DNA of 63,916 bases from Candidatus Mcinerneyibacteriota bacterium (GCA_016937175.1 JAFGWL010000025.1:1-63916); one strand, 5' to 3'; positions 24,183 through 34,217 are shown, counted from the first letter of the stretch. Translations and numbers: made by a program. The notes: generated by a model not told the origin, from the sequence alone.

Positions 24183-27100
24183 TTAATATTTGAATTTGAT
24201 CTTAAAATCGATATTATAGGTGAAATCCCCCTCCTCTTCTGCAGCGCCTGTCTGGAGAGAGAGGTTTTTGTTGAAATAGTAGATAAAGTCAAAACGCCTT
24301 GAATCCCCGCTGAGGATCTCGTCCTGATAACTTAAATAGAGGTTACTTCTGATATATTTTCCTATCTGAAGGTCCAGATAGGGATCTTCTGCCGTGAGAA
24401 TATTACCGCGAACCGAAAAGGAGTCCACCCATTGGCTCTCGCGTAAAGGGGAAAAGAGTTTATTCTGAAGATAGTCTGTGGCCAGTTCCCCGACCTTCTG
24501 GGCAACGGCATCTTCTCCTGCCATGTCATAGGCGGGCCTGTTAAACGTCAGAAGTGATATGATATCCTCCCGTGTAAGGGTCGGGTCATCGGCGCTGAGC
24601 CGGACGACGGGATTCTGAATATCCCCTGTGACATCCAACTCTATCCGAATCCTTTCTTTGTATATGACATATGTTTCAGCAGTTACATCGATAGACGGAA
24701 GTACTTCCGGAGAGTTTGAAAAGGCGAGGACAGCATCCCGGACCTGAAACGGGACATTGAGAAATCGGACTGTTCCTTTCAGAGTCTGGATCGACCCTGA
24801 AAAAAAGACCTGATCCGTCTTTCTTTCCCTTTTGTAGTAAAAATCAGTCGAGAGCTCCAGGTTGGCCATGCTGTTTTTCAGCCAGACATTATTGTCAGCC
24901 AGGATATGAACGTTCATATCCATCCCTTTGATCTCCAAAAAATCCCTTGCGGCGAACATCTCCCCGAACTCCCCCGCAACGAGCCCGTTATCCACGCGGA
25001 CTTCCCCCGACATGGCGGTGTGTCCGTCCACTGTTTTCAGGGTTATCTCACCGCTTCCCATTCCGCTGAAATACCATAAGTGATTGATGACAGCATCCTC
25101 AAAGGAGATCCTAAAATCAAAACTGAGATCATAGATAAAATCCTTAATCTTACCGGAAAAGAAGAATTTGCCCCCTTCGCCCACATCTCCACGGAACATA
25201 TTGATAGTGATCCGGTTGTCGCGTATAAGTGCATCACCACGGAGATTGTGGATGAAGACATCTCCGAGGCCGAAGATGATAAGCTGTGTCTCCTCAAGAG
25301 CTACATTGGCGTCAAGATGGAACCTTCCGTCATAGAGCAGATGGACAGGGCCGGAGAAATAACCCGATGTGACAGAGGCATCCGGTGTCGCCAGGTTGAC
25401 AAGGTAAGCCGAATGGACTTTTTTTAAATCGCCTTCCAGTTCAAAGGAATCAAGGACGAAAGGGTTTCCGTCCCGCCCGAGAAGGGCCCTTCCTTTAAGG
25501 AGATTGGTCTCTCCCGAAACATCAAAAGAAAGTTCTGTGACCTTTATCTCGTTTTTCTCCATATGCCAGTCAAGAGAGATATTCTCATAAGACATAGTCT
25601 CAAAATCAGAGAGCTGGACTTCCACTGAAGGGGAAGCTACCCTGATCTCCGGACTCCGGCCTGGTTTCTCCACAGTCTCCAGGGAAACCTTTCCACTGAT
25701 GTCAGGGAGGATCCGGAAGAGGCCGTTCAGTTCTTTCAGGTCCAGGGTTCCCTGCAGGTCTACATTCGAATCTTCCCAGGCCCGGTCGAAAGAGAGTGAT
25801 AAGTAGGCTTCCGACGCTTTGTGCTTGATATAAAAACCGTTTATGTCGGCTTTCCCCCCTTTCAGAGTCGCTTCATCCACTCCGAAGTGAAGAGACTCTC
25901 CGCCGATCTCCACCTTATTTTCCATATCCTGTATACGCCACCTTCCCTCTCGATGACTGGCAGAGAAGTCAAAAGTAGCAGCAGCACTCTCTTTTATGAG
26001 AAAGCGTGAGTTCCTGACGGACAGAAGAGTACCCTTGTCTTCCAGAAAGAGGTCCATCTTCCCGGATGGTGACAAGGCCTTCCCCTTAAGGGAAAGGCCC
26101 GAATAGAAAAGATTCGCCGTCATCTTCTCTCCGGCGGAAAGGAAGATATTGATATTCTCAACACCCAGTGCTTCTTTGTAGGAAAAGTTATCCACAGAAG
26201 CATATCCCATTATGGAAAAGCCCTTCTCATCCTTATTCACGACTCCCTTGAAGTCCACACTTCCTTTTGTCAAGCTTCTCGGGAAGATTTTTTCCAATGC
26301 TATGGTGTCGAGTTCCAAATCAAAATTATAATAGCTTCTGTAATAATCCCCCTGGAAAGAGACTTCTCCTGCTCCGATACCCGCCCGGGCCCTTTCTATA
26401 CGGAAGAGGTCTCCTTTTTTAATAAAATCGACTTCCCCCCGGGAGACATCTTCATCTTCGATGGTCCCGGAAAGATCCTTGAGTGTGACCGTCCCGTTGA
26501 AGTCCTGGTAGATCCCGGTCTCCCCCTGAAGCCGGATCTTTCCGTTGAGTTTCGTCTTTAAAGGGAAATTCTCGATGACTTCATGAAAATCGATCTTTTC
26601 GAAGGTGAAATCCCCTTCAAGGCTTTTGGCCCGGCCCAGATTGATATCAAGATTCCCTGTCAGAGTCCCTTCCCCTGTTGTGGCATAAATATGGGGGAAG
26701 GAAAGGCGTTCAGGGGTAAGGCTCACACCGTATTGCCCGTTTTGGATGACAAATTGCCGGAATCTGACATTGTCTAAAAAAATATCTCCTGTCAGTCTCG
26801 GTGAGTCAAGAGTTCCCTGCAGCTTTCCTCTGATCCCGGCATATCCCGACAACCCTTCACTGAGATAATCCAGGTCGAGACGTTCAAGGGAGAGCCGCGC
26901 TGAAAGGACCCCCGACTTTACCCGTCCTTCAAAAAGGAAGTCCCCTTCATTGATCGTACCCCTGAGGGAAAGAGTCCGGGTCGAATTGCGCCGGTTGTCA
27001 GTAAAATCACCATCCCGGATTGAAAATCTGCTTTCCATGAGAGACGTCTCTCCTTTTAGAGACCTGAGGCTGACCGATCTGCTTTCGCCCAGGGAGATCC

Positions 27101-27566
27101 CCATGACGGCTTCTTCGATCTTTACGAAATCATCCTCACGGGTGAGATAGATATCCTCCAGACGGAATGAATAGATGTCCAGGTCCAGGCCGGGGCCGGG
27201 CTTCTTTTCACGGGACCGGGCGAAGGAGTCGAGGTCCCGGGAATCGATGATGGCTTCCCTGACTCTGAGATTAAGCAAAGAGACAGAATTCTTCCTGAAA
27301 AAGGTCAGGGGTGAGATCATCAGGTCTATCTCTTTGATGAATGAATTCTGTCCGAAGACGACCCCGCGGACTTTAAAACGGAGCGGAAAGACATAGGTAA
27401 ATTCCATGGCCTCTCTGTCGACCTGGTACTGATCCATGACCGGAGCAAGTGTCGTTTTCAGCAGATAGTCATCGACCTGCGCGTATGAGGCGAAGAGGTA
27501 GAGAAAAAGAATGACAAAAGCCGCGATCCCCAGATCCTTGATCAGAGACAAGAGAAAATGCTTCAT
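24183..27566 (-). CDS. tamB: TamB-like translocation and assembly protein (DUF490)
   Basis: A 1127-residue AsmA/TamB-type protein: one N-terminal membrane anchor (about residues 10-30, GIAAFVILFLYLFASYA), then a long run of short beta repeats without cysteines, ending in a DUF490 domain. The C-terminal LDVTGDIQNPVVRLSADDPTLTREDIISLL and the final beta segment ending KIKFKY are characteristic. TamB spans the periplasm; it assists outer-membrane protein insertion or carries lipids. Its partner gene tamA is 1 nt upstream. Length is slightly below E. coli TamB (1259). Confidence 0.9.
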   Translation of the reverse strand: MKHFLLSLIKDLGIAAFVILFLYLFASYAQVDDYLLKTTLAPVMDQYQVDREAMEFTYVFPLRFKVRGVVFGQNSFIKEIDLMISPLTFFRKNSVSLLNLRVREAIIDSRDLDSFARSREKKPGPGLDLDIYSFRLEDIYLTREDDFVKIEEAVMGISLGESRSVSLRSLKGETSLMESRFSIRDGDFTDNRRNSTRTLSLRGTINEGDFLFEGRVKSGVLSARLSLERLDLDYLSEGLSGYAGIRGKLQGTLDSPRLTGDIFLDNVRFRQFVIQNGQYGVSLTPERLSFPHIYATTGEGTLTGNLDINLGRAKSLEGDFTFEKIDFHEVIENFPLKTKLNGKIRLQGETGIYQDFNGTVTLKDLSGTIEDEDVSRGEVDFIKKGDLFRIERARAGIGAGEVSFQGDYYRSYYNFDLELDTIALEKIFPRSLTKGSVDFKGVVNKDEKGFSIMGYASVDNFSYKEALGVENINIFLSAGEKMTANLFYSGLSLKGKALSPSGKMDLFLEDKGTLLSVRNSRFLIKESAAATFDFSASHREGRWRIQDMENKVEIGGESLHFGVDEATLKGGKADINGFYIKHKASEAYLSLSFDRAWEDSNVDLQGTLDLKELNGLFRILPDISGKVSLETVEKPGRSPEIRVASPSVEVQLSDFETMSYENISLDWHMEKNEIKVTELSFDVSGETNLLKGRALLGRDGNPFVLDSFELEGDLKKVHSAYLVNLATPDASVTSGYFSGPVHLLYDGRFHLDANVALEETQLIIFGLGDVFIHNLRGDALIRDNRITINMFRGDVGEGGKFFFSGKIKDFIYDLSFDFRISFEDAVINHLWYFSGMGSGEITLKTVDGHTAMSGEVRVDNGLVAGEFGEMFAARDFLEIKGMDMNVHILADNNVWLKNSMANLELSTDFYYKRERKTDQVFFSGSIQTLKGTVRFLNVPFQVRDAVLAFSNSPEVLPSIDVTAETYVIYKERIRIELDVTGDIQNPVVRLSADDPTLTREDIISLLTFNRPAYDMAGEDAVAQKVGELATDYLQNKLFSPLRESQWVDSFSVRGNILTAEDPYLDLQIGKYIRSNLYLSYQDEILSGDSRRFDFIYYFNKNLSLQTGAAEEEGDFTYNIDFKIKFKY

Positions 27567-27567
27567 G

Positions 27568-29316
27568 TCAGAAGACCTGCCCTAAGACAAAATGCCAGAC
27601 ACCCTCATCGGCGAAGTTCTGCATCCCGTAATCGACCCGGATAATAATAAAGGGGAGGACATAACGTATCCCCCCTCCGAATGAATCCACTCCGTCAGTC
27701 AGCTTCAGGGCATTATTCCGGTCTGTCCCGGCGGCAATATCCCAGAAGAGTTCTCCCCAGAAGGACCGATAGAGAAGGAACCGGTATTCCATATTTCCCA
27801 GAGCTGTCTTGTAAAAGGTGTCTCCAAACCCTTTATAGGCAAACCCCCGTAAATCATAGGCTCCTCCCAGGGCGAAGAGTTCATCATAGGGGGCGCGCAG
27901 GTCTCCGCTCATCGGGGTCAGTGTCCTGAAAGCTCCGTGCAGGACAAGGATGTGATTATTGTCATGAAGATCCAAATAGAGGGCTCCCTCTGTCTGTGTC
28001 TTGACATAGCTGAAATCCCCTTCGAGGAAACCCCCCGAAAAAAAGTTTTTACTGCTGATGAAATAACCGTTTTCCCTTGGATGGACTTTGTTTTTAAGAT
28101 TATCCTGATAATATTCCAGGATCAGGCCGTTAGTGATGAGCCATTCCTCAGTTGGAAGGGCTGTCTCATCGCTATAAAGGTCTGAATAGTAATCAAGCCT
28201 TTTTTCATAACCGGTGATCAGTTCCCGGTTCTCCCCCAACTCCTTATGCCCCAGGACCTTGAAAGAGAGCTGAGTCTTCCGCCCTTTCTCCTGGTTTTCA
28301 TTTACGATGGAATTAATAAAGGCGATATCCATTCTTTTCCCAAAGACCCACCCCACTGAATAGTTGAAATCCAAAGCTATCTGATGGTTCATCGTCTCAA
28401 AATCGACTTCATTCCTGTTGACAATACTGAACTTATGCAATTTCCCGAAGATATTGTTGTTTCCCCATTCCAATCCGACACGCCCCACTGCGGGAGAAGT
28501 GTAACCCAGGTCGACTCCGATCCATTTGGACTTCCCCTCTTTAACGTCTACGAGGACAGTTACCATCTGTTCGGCATCAATAAGCCGGATATTTATATCC
28601 TCAAAAACACCCAGAGCATAGATCCTCTCCTGATATTTGCGGACAGCCTCGATATCAAAAAGGTCTCCTGATGAAAAGGGAGCTTCACGCAAGACATACC
28701 TGACCGGGATCCTCAGAAGGCCTGTGCAATAGATCTCTCCGAAGTAGAAGCGCGCCCCTTTATCAATAAGGACTTCCAGGCGGACGTGATAAGGCTCCGT
28801 CGTCTGCTTCTGAATCGTTATACGGGGTTTGTAAAAACCCCTCCTCTGCAGGTCTTCTGTGAGAAGAAGAATCAATGTCTCTTCCACTCCCCGGGCCCAA
28901 CGCCGGTTAAGGAACTTTTTTTTGATCTTGTTGAAATAGCCGGATTCAGGAAGGGATCCCATCTGAGTAATGATCTCAGGCCTACCCTCGTCTATTTCTA
29001 TAGAGACGACGATCCCGTCGCCGGCTTTCTCATATTCAGCTGTGATCAGTGCCTCAGGAAATCCGTTATCCATGTAAAAGCGTTTCAACCCGTCCACATC
29101 GTTATAAAAAATATAGGGATAAAAAGGCGTGTCCAGAGCCATTTTGAGCTGCTCATGCAAAATCTCTGTCTTCAGGGCCCTGTTTCCGGTTATCTGAATC
29201 TTTTTAAGAGTTCCCTCTTCTCCCCAGAGCAGCGGAGAGAAGAGGGTCAGGAAGAGAATAAGTAAAGGGAGGGAAAACCGCCTTATACGGTTAAGGTCTT
29301 CCCTGCCTTTATGCAT
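27568..29316 (-). CDS. TamA/BamA-family outer membrane protein (Omp85)
   Basis: A 582-residue protein with a signal peptide ([19 protein letters not shown]), about three POTRA domains (for example [21 protein letters not shown] and [19 protein letters not shown] shortened: [14 protein letters not shown]), and a 16-strand-type Omp85 barrel. The barrel has the conserved [12 protein letters not shown] loop motif and ends in phenylalanine (HFVLGQVF). Size, three POTRAs and linkage to tamB favour TamA over BamA. The start is the ATG at 29316, or a TTG at 29325; either way it begins inside rpmB, overlapping it by at least 34 nt without a clear ribosome binding site, so translation is probably coupled to rpmB. 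Confidence 0.85.
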   Translation of the reverse strand: MHKGREDLNRIRRFSLPLLILFLTLFSPLLWGEEGTLKKIQITGNRALKTEILHEQLKMALDTPFYPYIFYNDVDGLKRFYMDNGFPEALITAEYEKAGDGIVVSIEIDEGRPEIITQMGSLPESGYFNKIKKKFLNRRWARGVEETLILLLTEDLQRRGFYKPRITIQKQTTEPYHVRLEVLIDKGARFYFGEIYCTGLLRIPVRYVLREAPFSSGDLFDIEAVRKYQERIYALGVFEDINIRLIDAEQMVTVLVDVKEGKSKWIGVDLGYTSPAVGRVGLEWGNNNIFGKLHKFSIVNRNEVDFETMNHQIALDFNYSVGWVFGKRMDIAFINSIVNENQEKGRKTQLSFKVLGHKELGENRELITGYEKRLDYYSDLYSDETALPTEEWLITNGLILEYYQDNLKNKVHPRENGYFISSKNFFSGGFLEGDFSYVKTQTEGALYLDLHDNNHILVLHGAFRTLTPMSGDLRAPYDELFALGGAYDLRGFAYKGFGDTFYKTALGNMEYRFLLYRSFWGELFWDIAAGTDRNNALKLTDGVDSFGGGIRYVLPFIIIRVDYGMQNFADEGVWHFVLGQVF

Positions 29317-29471
29317 TTTGTACAAGCGTATACTTTCTTTGATTGTCCGGACTCCTCGACAGTCACCCTCTGAAGGTTGGGGTCAAAGGTCCTGCGTGTC
29401 TTGTTATTGGAATGGCTGACAGAATTCCCTGTCATTGCTTTTTTCCCACAAAAATGGCATACTCTGGACAT
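29283..29471 (-). CDS. rpmB: Ribosomal protein bL28
   Basis: A 62-residue bL28 of the zinc-binding type, with cysteine pairs CHFC and CTKC and the core [19 protein letters not shown]. The start is the ATG at 29471, nine bases after AAGGAG; an ATG nine bases earlier touches the ribosome binding site. It is followed by, and overlaps, the tamA-like gene, so a ribosomal protein promoter probably drives the outer-membrane genes too. Confidence 0.96.
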   Translation of the reverse strand: MSRVCHFCGKKAMTGNSVSHSNNKTRRTFDPNLQRVTVEESGQSKKVYACTKCIKAGKTLTV

Positions 29472-29500
29472 AAATATCATCTCCTTCTCAATGCGGGCTT

Positions 29501-29528
29501 ATAATAGCAGTTAAAAGAGCTTTTGCAA
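29501..29528 (-). promoter_or_regulatory. Promoter of rpmB-tamA-tamB
   Basis: TTGCAA (29528-29523), 16-bp spacer, TATTAT (29506-29501). The -35 region lies in the last codons of the mazG gene. Confidence 0.6.
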
Positions 29529-29930
29529 GTCTTTTTTCGCCGGCTCTTCGATTTTTGCTTCTTCCCACAAACGGGTCATCTCTTCCAGTGAGAGTCGGGA
29601 AAAGGGGGTCCCTTCCCGGGAGGCTTTCTCACAGGCCGAACTGAACCGGGCCGCAAATTTCTTATTGGTCAGAGAGAGGCAGGCATCTGGATCCAGGGGA
29701 ATATACCGGGAAAGCTTAACCACGGAAAAGAGAAGGTCTCCATACTCTTCACTGATTGCATCCTCTTCCCCTTTTTCCAGCTCCTGCCTGAGTTCTTCTA
29801 CTTCTTCCCGGATCTTATCCAGGACACCGTGCACATCAGGCCAGTCGAACCCCTCTCTGCGAGCCTCCTGCTGAATAACAGCGGCTTTTTCCCATGCAGC
29901 GCCCATGGGCGACGTTTTCTTCCTTATCAC
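29511..29930 (-). CDS. Single-domain MazG nucleotide pyrophosphohydrolase
   Basis: A 139-residue protein equal to the catalytic half of MazG. Metal-binding acids are arranged as KIREEVEELRQEL and EEYGDLLFSVVKLSRYI, followed by the family's LTNKKFAARF. It would hydrolyse nucleoside triphosphates to monophosphates, cleaning the nucleotide pool. E. coli MazG is a two-domain 263-residue protein; only one domain is here and no second half is next to it. It overlaps the upstream hydrolase gene by 4 nt. Confidence 0.87.
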   Translation of the reverse strand: MIRKKTSPMGAAWEKAAVIQQEARREGFDWPDVHGVLDKIREEVEELRQELEKGEEDAISEEYGDLLFSVVKLSRYIPLDPDACLSLTNKKFAARFSSACEKASREGTPFSRLSLEEMTRLWEEAKIEEPAKKDLQKLF

Positions 29931-30604
29931 AGTTCTTTTTCTTCCCCCGGTTTCACATAGAGGCCTTCCATCCCCCGGTCTTTTATCTTCTTAACAAACT
30001 CTTCGGGAGAGGCTTCGATGACTTCAAAGGTATTATAATGGACAGGCATGACAGACTTCGGGCGTATCATTTCAGCAGCCTTCAAAGCATCCTCCACATC
30101 CATGGTAAAATTCCCCCCTATGGGCAGAAAAGCATAATCGATGGAGTAGTCTTTGAGCAGCTTCATATCATAAGTCAATGCTGTATCTCCTGCATAATAA
30201 AAGCGTTTCCCTTCACTCTCCCACAAAAAACCGCAGGGATGACCCATATAATGGATCTCATGCTTCGTGATGAGCCCGCTGCCGTGAATGGCATTGACAA
30301 GCTTGACCCATCCGAAGGGAAACTGGAACTTCCCTCCTATATGCATGGGATGGGTAAGGACATCCTGCCAGCTGCACCAGGTGGCCAGCTCATATGGTGC
30401 AATGATGGTAGCTCCGCTTCTCTTTGCAAAATCGATGGCATCTCCCAGATGATCTCCATGCCCGTGAGAGAGGAATATGTAGTCCGGCGAGAAGTCATAC
30501 TGCTTCTCTTTGACCCAGGGATTCCCCGTGATAAACGGGTCGATGAGTATTTTAACTTCACCTTCGAAATACATGGCCGAATGGCCCACATACATCAGTC
30601 TCAT
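29927..30604 (-). CDS. UPF0173-type metal-dependent hydrolase (metallo-beta-lactamase fold)
   Basis: A 225-residue protein with the metal motif SHGHGDHLGD, downstream histidines (HYMGHPCGF), YYAGDTALT with the bridging Asp, and the C-terminal VMPVHYNTFE. These are the hallmarks of the UPF0173/YtkL group of the metallo-beta-lactamase superfamily; the natural substrate is unknown. I use the ATG at 30604, six bases after AGGAGG; a second ATG immediately upstream is the alternative, and longer starts are unsupported. Confidence 0.87.
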   Translation of the reverse strand: MRLMYVGHSAMYFEGEVKILIDPFITGNPWVKEKQYDFSPDYIFLSHGHGDHLGDAIDFAKRSGATIIAPYELATWCSWQDVLTHPMHIGGKFQFPFGWVKLVNAIHGSGLITKHEIHYMGHPCGFLWESEGKRFYYAGDTALTYDMKLLKDYSIDYAFLPIGGNFTMDVEDALKAAEMIRPKSVMPVHYNTFEVIEASPEEFVKKIKDRGMEGLYVKPGEEKEL

Positions 30605-30614
30605 CATCCACCTC

Positions 30615-32336
30615 CTACAATGCCTCGTCCAGATCCCAGCAAACAAATTCCGTTTTGACCGGGTTCGCCCCTGCCAATCCCTTTAGAAAGGTTTCAAGGT
30701 CCAGGGGTTCTCTGTTCATCCCCCAAAGCGAACCTTCCCGGAGCCTTTCCCAGAAAGAAAGGGGTTCGGGATAAATGACCACCTGGGCTCTCTTCAGTTT
30801 CAGTTCTTCTTTCATGGCCTCAAGCGCGTCCCGGAGGCCGCCGATCTCATCAGCCAATCCCAGGTGCACAAAATCCCCTCCGAGATAGATCTTTCCCTGG
30901 GCAAGTTCTTCCACGCGGTCCATCGACATCCCGCGTCCTTCGGCTACGCGGCTTTTGAATTCTATATAGGTCTTTTCCATACTCTCTTTCAACCGGAGAG
31001 CTTCACTTCCTGTCACCTCTTTGAAGGGATCTCCGAATCCGGCATACCTTCCTTTGGAGATCACCTGATAATCCAGCCCGACCTTATTCTCCGCAAGGCC
31101 TCTGAAATTGGGGAGCATGGCCACCACACCTATAGAACCGACAATGGAAGTCTCGTCAACGAATATCTTTTTGGCCGGGGTGGAGATATAGTATCCTCCC
31201 GAAGCCCCCATTCCACCCACAGAGACAAAGACAGGCTTTTTCCCGGCGGCTCTTTTAAGAGAAGCCCACATGATATCACTGGCCAGGGCATCCCCTCCGG
31301 GACTGTCTACGCGGACGACGATCCCTTTGATATCGTCTCGTTCTTCCGCTTTTCGGACCAGTTCCGTAAAGGTCTCTTCACCAAGGACCTGCATCCTCCC
31401 GAAAAGGGGATTATAGGAATTTCTACTCTCTCCCATGGAAATAGTCCCCTGGGCATAGATAAGAGCGATCTTCTCCCGGGCCATGGGCAGAGTTTCAGCA
31501 GCTGCATAATCAGAGAGAGGGACACATTTCTCTCTATCGATCCCCGTTGACTCATAAAACTCAGTCTCATATCCGATCTTATCCACCAGTTTGTATTCAA
31601 GCGCTTCTTCCGGAGATATGAGGAAAAAATCTCCGTCAAGGATCTTTTTCTCAAAATCAGCTTTGTCCAGCTTTCTGCTCCGTGAGAAGGACTCTACAAA
31701 CCTAGAAAATAATCCGTCCACCACAGATTCCAGATTACTTCGCATCTCAGGAGACATCTCCCGCTGAGTATAGTTTTCTCCCGTGCCTTTGTAAGCTCCC
31801 ATATGGATTACAGTGAACTCGATTCCCAGCTTATCAAACATCCTCTTGTAAAAAGGCATACTGAAATAGTACCCCTTTAGGTCGATAAATGAGGAGGCTG
31901 AGGGCTGCATCCAAATCTCATCGGCCAGCCTGGAAGCCAGAAAAGCACCGCTATCCAGGTTATCATAATAAGCGTATATCTTTTTCCCGCTCTTTTTCAC
32001 TTCTTCCAGGATGTTGTTGATCTCTTCGATCTGCCATGCAGGGACACCGGAATACCTGATGAGGATAGAGCTGACGCGGGAATCGTCGGCGGAGCGCTCC
32101 AAAGCATACAGAAGAGGATATATCCCGGCAGAGGATTCCTCCCACAATCCCTGCTCCTGATAGGCAAGTGGGCCATTAAAATCGAGGACCAGGGTAGCTC
32201 CCGCTGTGACTTTGACCTGTTTCCCCCGGGAAATATTCCCAATAAAAGAGGAAAACACAATAATCCCGACCAACATAAGGACGATCACGACCAATAATGC
32301 AACAAGGCAACCTTTGTTTTTCTTTTTATCGCTCAT
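30615..32336 (-). CDS. sppA: Signal peptide peptidase SppA, long (67K) type
   Basis: A 573-residue membrane-anchored serine protease with an N-terminal helix (about residues 10-31) and two tandem S49 domains. The catalytic lysine is Lys183 (AYKGTGENY) in the first domain and the nucleophile Ser379 (GGMGASGGYY) in the second, as in E. coli SppA. It digests leftover signal peptides in the membrane. It follows the coiled-coil gene by 14 nt. Confidence 0.93.
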   Translation of the reverse strand: MSDKKKNKGCLVALLVVIVLMLVGIIVFSSFIGNISRGKQVKVTAGATLVLDFNGPLAYQEQGLWEESSAGIYPLLYALERSADDSRVSSILIRYSGVPAWQIEEINNILEEVKKSGKKIYAYYDNLDSGAFLASRLADEIWMQPSASSFIDLKGYYFSMPFYKRMFDKLGIEFTVIHMGAYKGTGENYTQREMSPEMRSNLESVVDGLFSRFVESFSRSRKLDKADFEKKILDGDFFLISPEEALEYKLVDKIGYETEFYESTGIDREKCVPLSDYAAAETLPMAREKIALIYAQGTISMGESRNSYNPLFGRMQVLGEETFTELVRKAEERDDIKGIVVRVDSPGGDALASDIMWASLKRAAGKKPVFVSVGGMGASGGYYISTPAKKIFVDETSIVGSIGVVAMLPNFRGLAENKVGLDYQVISKGRYAGFGDPFKEVTGSEALRLKESMEKTYIEFKSRVAEGRGMSMDRVEELAQGKIYLGGDFVHLGLADEIGGLRDALEAMKEELKLKRAQVVIYPEPLSFWERLREGSLWGMNREPLDLETFLKGLAGANPVKTEFVCWDLDEAL

Positions 32337-32350
32337 AGAGTCTTCTTTCT

Positions 32351-32548
32351 TTATTTTTTGGTTTTTTCAGGAAAGAGAGCTTCTTCGAACTCCTTCTGCA
32401 TCTCTTTCACTTCTTCATAATAAGCCTGGACCCTTTTTTTGACATTGTCGATGTCCTCAAGCATGATGGATAAGTCTCTCGCCAGATACTCCAGACGGCT
32501 GTGGACCAGCATATCCCAATCATAATCAGACTTTTTTTTCTTCAGCAT
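32351..32548 (-). CDS. Small charged coiled-coil protein, unknown function
   Basis: A 65-residue protein, mostly one predicted long helix with heptad-like spacing (LARDLSIMLEDIDNVKKRV) and a lysine-rich N-terminus. I do not recognise the family. It has a GGGAGG ribosome binding site and a strong promoter of its own, so it is probably real. It leads the sppA-UPF0173-mazG operon; a link with SppA or the cell envelope is only a guess. Confidence 0.65.
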   Translation of the reverse strand: MLKKKKSDYDWDMLVHSRLEYLARDLSIMLEDIDNVKKRVQAYYEEVKEMQKEFEEALFPEKTKK

Positions 32549-32577
32549 AAAAACCTCCCTGTGAATGTGTATCTACG

Positions 32578-32605
32578 ATTATAGAAAAAAGTCCGGTTGA
32601 GTCAA
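32578..32605 (-). promoter_or_regulatory. Promoter of the coiled-coil-sppA-hydrolase-mazG operon
   Basis: TTGACT (32605-32600), 16-bp spacer, perfect TATAAT (32583-32578). Confidence 0.75.
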
Positions 32606-32629
32606 GGTTAAAAGAGCATGGTTTGAAAC

Positions 32630-32660
32630 GGGCCGGATCAGGCTCTACACCCGCCGGCCC
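32630..32660 (-). terminator. Possible terminator hairpin after the DUF1858 gene
   Basis: GGGCCGG (32630-32636) and CCGGCCC (32654-32660) can pair across a 17-nt loop, 19 bp past the DUF1858 stop. There is no T-run after it, so it could be a pause or processing site instead. The rest of this 130-bp gap holds only the promoter of the next operon. Confidence 0.35.
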
Positions 32661-32678
32661 CTGAGTCGGTAAAAGTCC

Positions 32679-32876
32679 CTATTCTACGATAGCGTTCAGT
32701 TTTTTAAGGACATCCTCCACATCCATGCCGTGTGCTTTAAGCCCCTGCTCCAGTGTCTCGAACTGAGCAGCGAAACAACCTATGCATCCCAGGCCCAACC
32801 GCCCTAATTCGGCAGCTGCCTGAGGGTATTGGCTAATAATATCCTTTAACTGCATGTCTTTTGTTATTTTTCCCAT
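32679..32876 (-). CDS. DUF1858 protein with a CxxC redox motif
   Basis: A 65-residue protein of the DUF1858 family (hybrid-cluster-protein-associated redox disulfide type). The motif LGLGCIGCFAAQ carries the paired cysteines; the N-terminal TKDMQLKDIISQYPQAAAEL and C-terminal LKAHGMDVEDVLKKLN match the fold. It may act as a small redox relay or metallochaperone. It lies 9 nt after the aminopeptidase gene, so it is in the same operon. No hybrid cluster protein is near. Confidence 0.85.
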   Translation of the reverse strand: MGKITKDMQLKDIISQYPQAAAELGRLGLGCIGCFAAQFETLEQGLKAHGMDVEDVLKKLNAIVE

Positions 32877-32885
32877 TCTTCCTCC

Positions 32886-34154
32886 TTATTTTTTCATGAT
32901 CCCCATGATCTCTTCAGGCTCTTTTGCAATTGACTTCGATAAGTTAAGGGCCTGGTTCCGCTTTATCACAATATCGTCTTCGATCCGTATCCCCATCTTT
33001 TTCTCTTTGATATAGAGGCCCGGTTCTACGGTGATCACTGAATTGACCGGAAGTCCCTCCTCCCGTCCCTGGCCCAGGTCATGGGTATCAAGTCCGAGAT
33101 GGTGGCTTACTCCGTGATAGTAATATTTCCCGACCTCTTCCGGCTGAGAGATCAGGCCGTCCTCGGTAAGGCGCTTCCGAAGTGTCTCCACGACGATGGA
33201 GTTCAACTCTCCCAGAGTAGTCCCCTGGCAGGCGACATCGATCACTTTTTTGTTGCATTCAAGGACAATATTGTAATATTTGAGCTGTTCAGGGGTAAAC
33301 CGGCCCGAAATCGGAACAGTACGTGTGATGTCAGCTGAATAAAGCCCATATTCGGCTCCTACGTCGAAAAGGACCAGTTCCCCTTCTTCGACGACCTTGT
33401 TACACTCCACATAGTGAAGAACGACTCCGTTTTCGCCTGCTGCGACAATGGAATTGAAGGCGATATCACCGCCTTGTCTTTTAAACTCATACTCTACAAG
33501 GGCACGTATCTGATACTCTGTCATCCCCGGCTTCATCTTCTTCCAGGTCTTATGCAGAGCCGTCTTGGTTATTTTTACTGCTTCTTTTAAAAATTTGATC
33601 TCGAGGGGGCTTTTCCTGGTCCGCATTACTTTGAGGAGATCCAGGGCATTGAGAAATCTGAGATGCGGAAAGCCTTCTTTGAAGCGGTTGATCCTCAAAA
33701 CCTCCTGTGAAGGTTCTTCGTTGAGAGTGCCTTTATAGGGATACGGGATCCACACACGCTGGCTCTTATTGAACAGTTGGCTGATGATCCCCTCTGACTG
33801 ATTCAGATAGTAGACATCGGAGATCCCTGAGATCTCTTTGGCAGCCTCTTTCCCCAGCCTGTATCCGGTCCACTTCTCTTTCAGAGGGTCTTTTTCCTGG
33901 ACAAAAAGTATCTCTCTTATCCCCCCTTTTTCAGTTTTGGTTAAGATGAAGACCGCTTCACTCTCTTTGATCCCCGTCAAATAGTAGAAATTGCTGTCCT
34001 GCCGAAAGGGATAGACGTTATCCAGGCCGTTTCGCAGTCTCTGTTCACTACCGGCAAAAAGCAAAAGGAGGTCCCGGTCACCTAAAAAGGTCCTCGCGAA
34101 ATGGTGCCTTCTCTTTTTCAATTCATCCTGTGTCAAAAAAATATTACGTGCCAT
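32886..34154 (-). CDS. pepP: Xaa-Pro aminopeptidase (M24B)
   Basis: A 422-residue peptidase that removes N-terminal residues before proline. The N-terminal ~130 residues are the AMP_N (creatinase-like) domain (LFAGSEQRLRNGLDNVYPFRQ shortened: RNGLDNVYPFRQDSNFYYL); the C-terminal pita-bread domain has the two-metal set: LFDVGAEYGLYSADITRT (two Asp), GVSHHLGLDTHD (His), TVEPGLYI (Glu) and GIRIEDD (Glu). It has its own promoter and starts the pepP-DUF1858 pair. Confidence 0.92.
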   Translation of the reverse strand: MARNIFLTQDELKKRRHHFARTFLGDRDLLLLFAGSEQRLRNGLDNVYPFRQDSNFYYLTGIKESEAVFILTKTEKGGIREILFVQEKDPLKEKWTGYRLGKEAAKEISGISDVYYLNQSEGIISQLFNKSQRVWIPYPYKGTLNEEPSQEVLRINRFKEGFPHLRFLNALDLLKVMRTRKSPLEIKFLKEAVKITKTALHKTWKKMKPGMTEYQIRALVEYEFKRQGGDIAFNSIVAAGENGVVLHYVECNKVVEEGELVLFDVGAEYGLYSADITRTVPISGRFTPEQLKYYNIVLECNKKVIDVACQGTTLGELNSIVVETLRKRLTEDGLISQPEEVGKYYYHGVSHHLGLDTHDLGQGREEGLPVNSVITVEPGLYIKEKKMGIRIEDDIVIKRNQALNLSKSIAKEPEEIMGIMKK

Positions 34155-34189
34155 GCCTCTCCTTCCTGAAGAACGCTTTAACGGCTCTT

Positions 34190-34217
34190 ATTATATAGTC
34201 TTCTACTAACATTTCAA
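34190..34217 (-). promoter_or_regulatory. Promoter of pepP-DUF1858
   Basis: TTGAAA (34217-34212), 16-bp spacer, perfect TATAAT (34195-34190). Confidence 0.7.
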
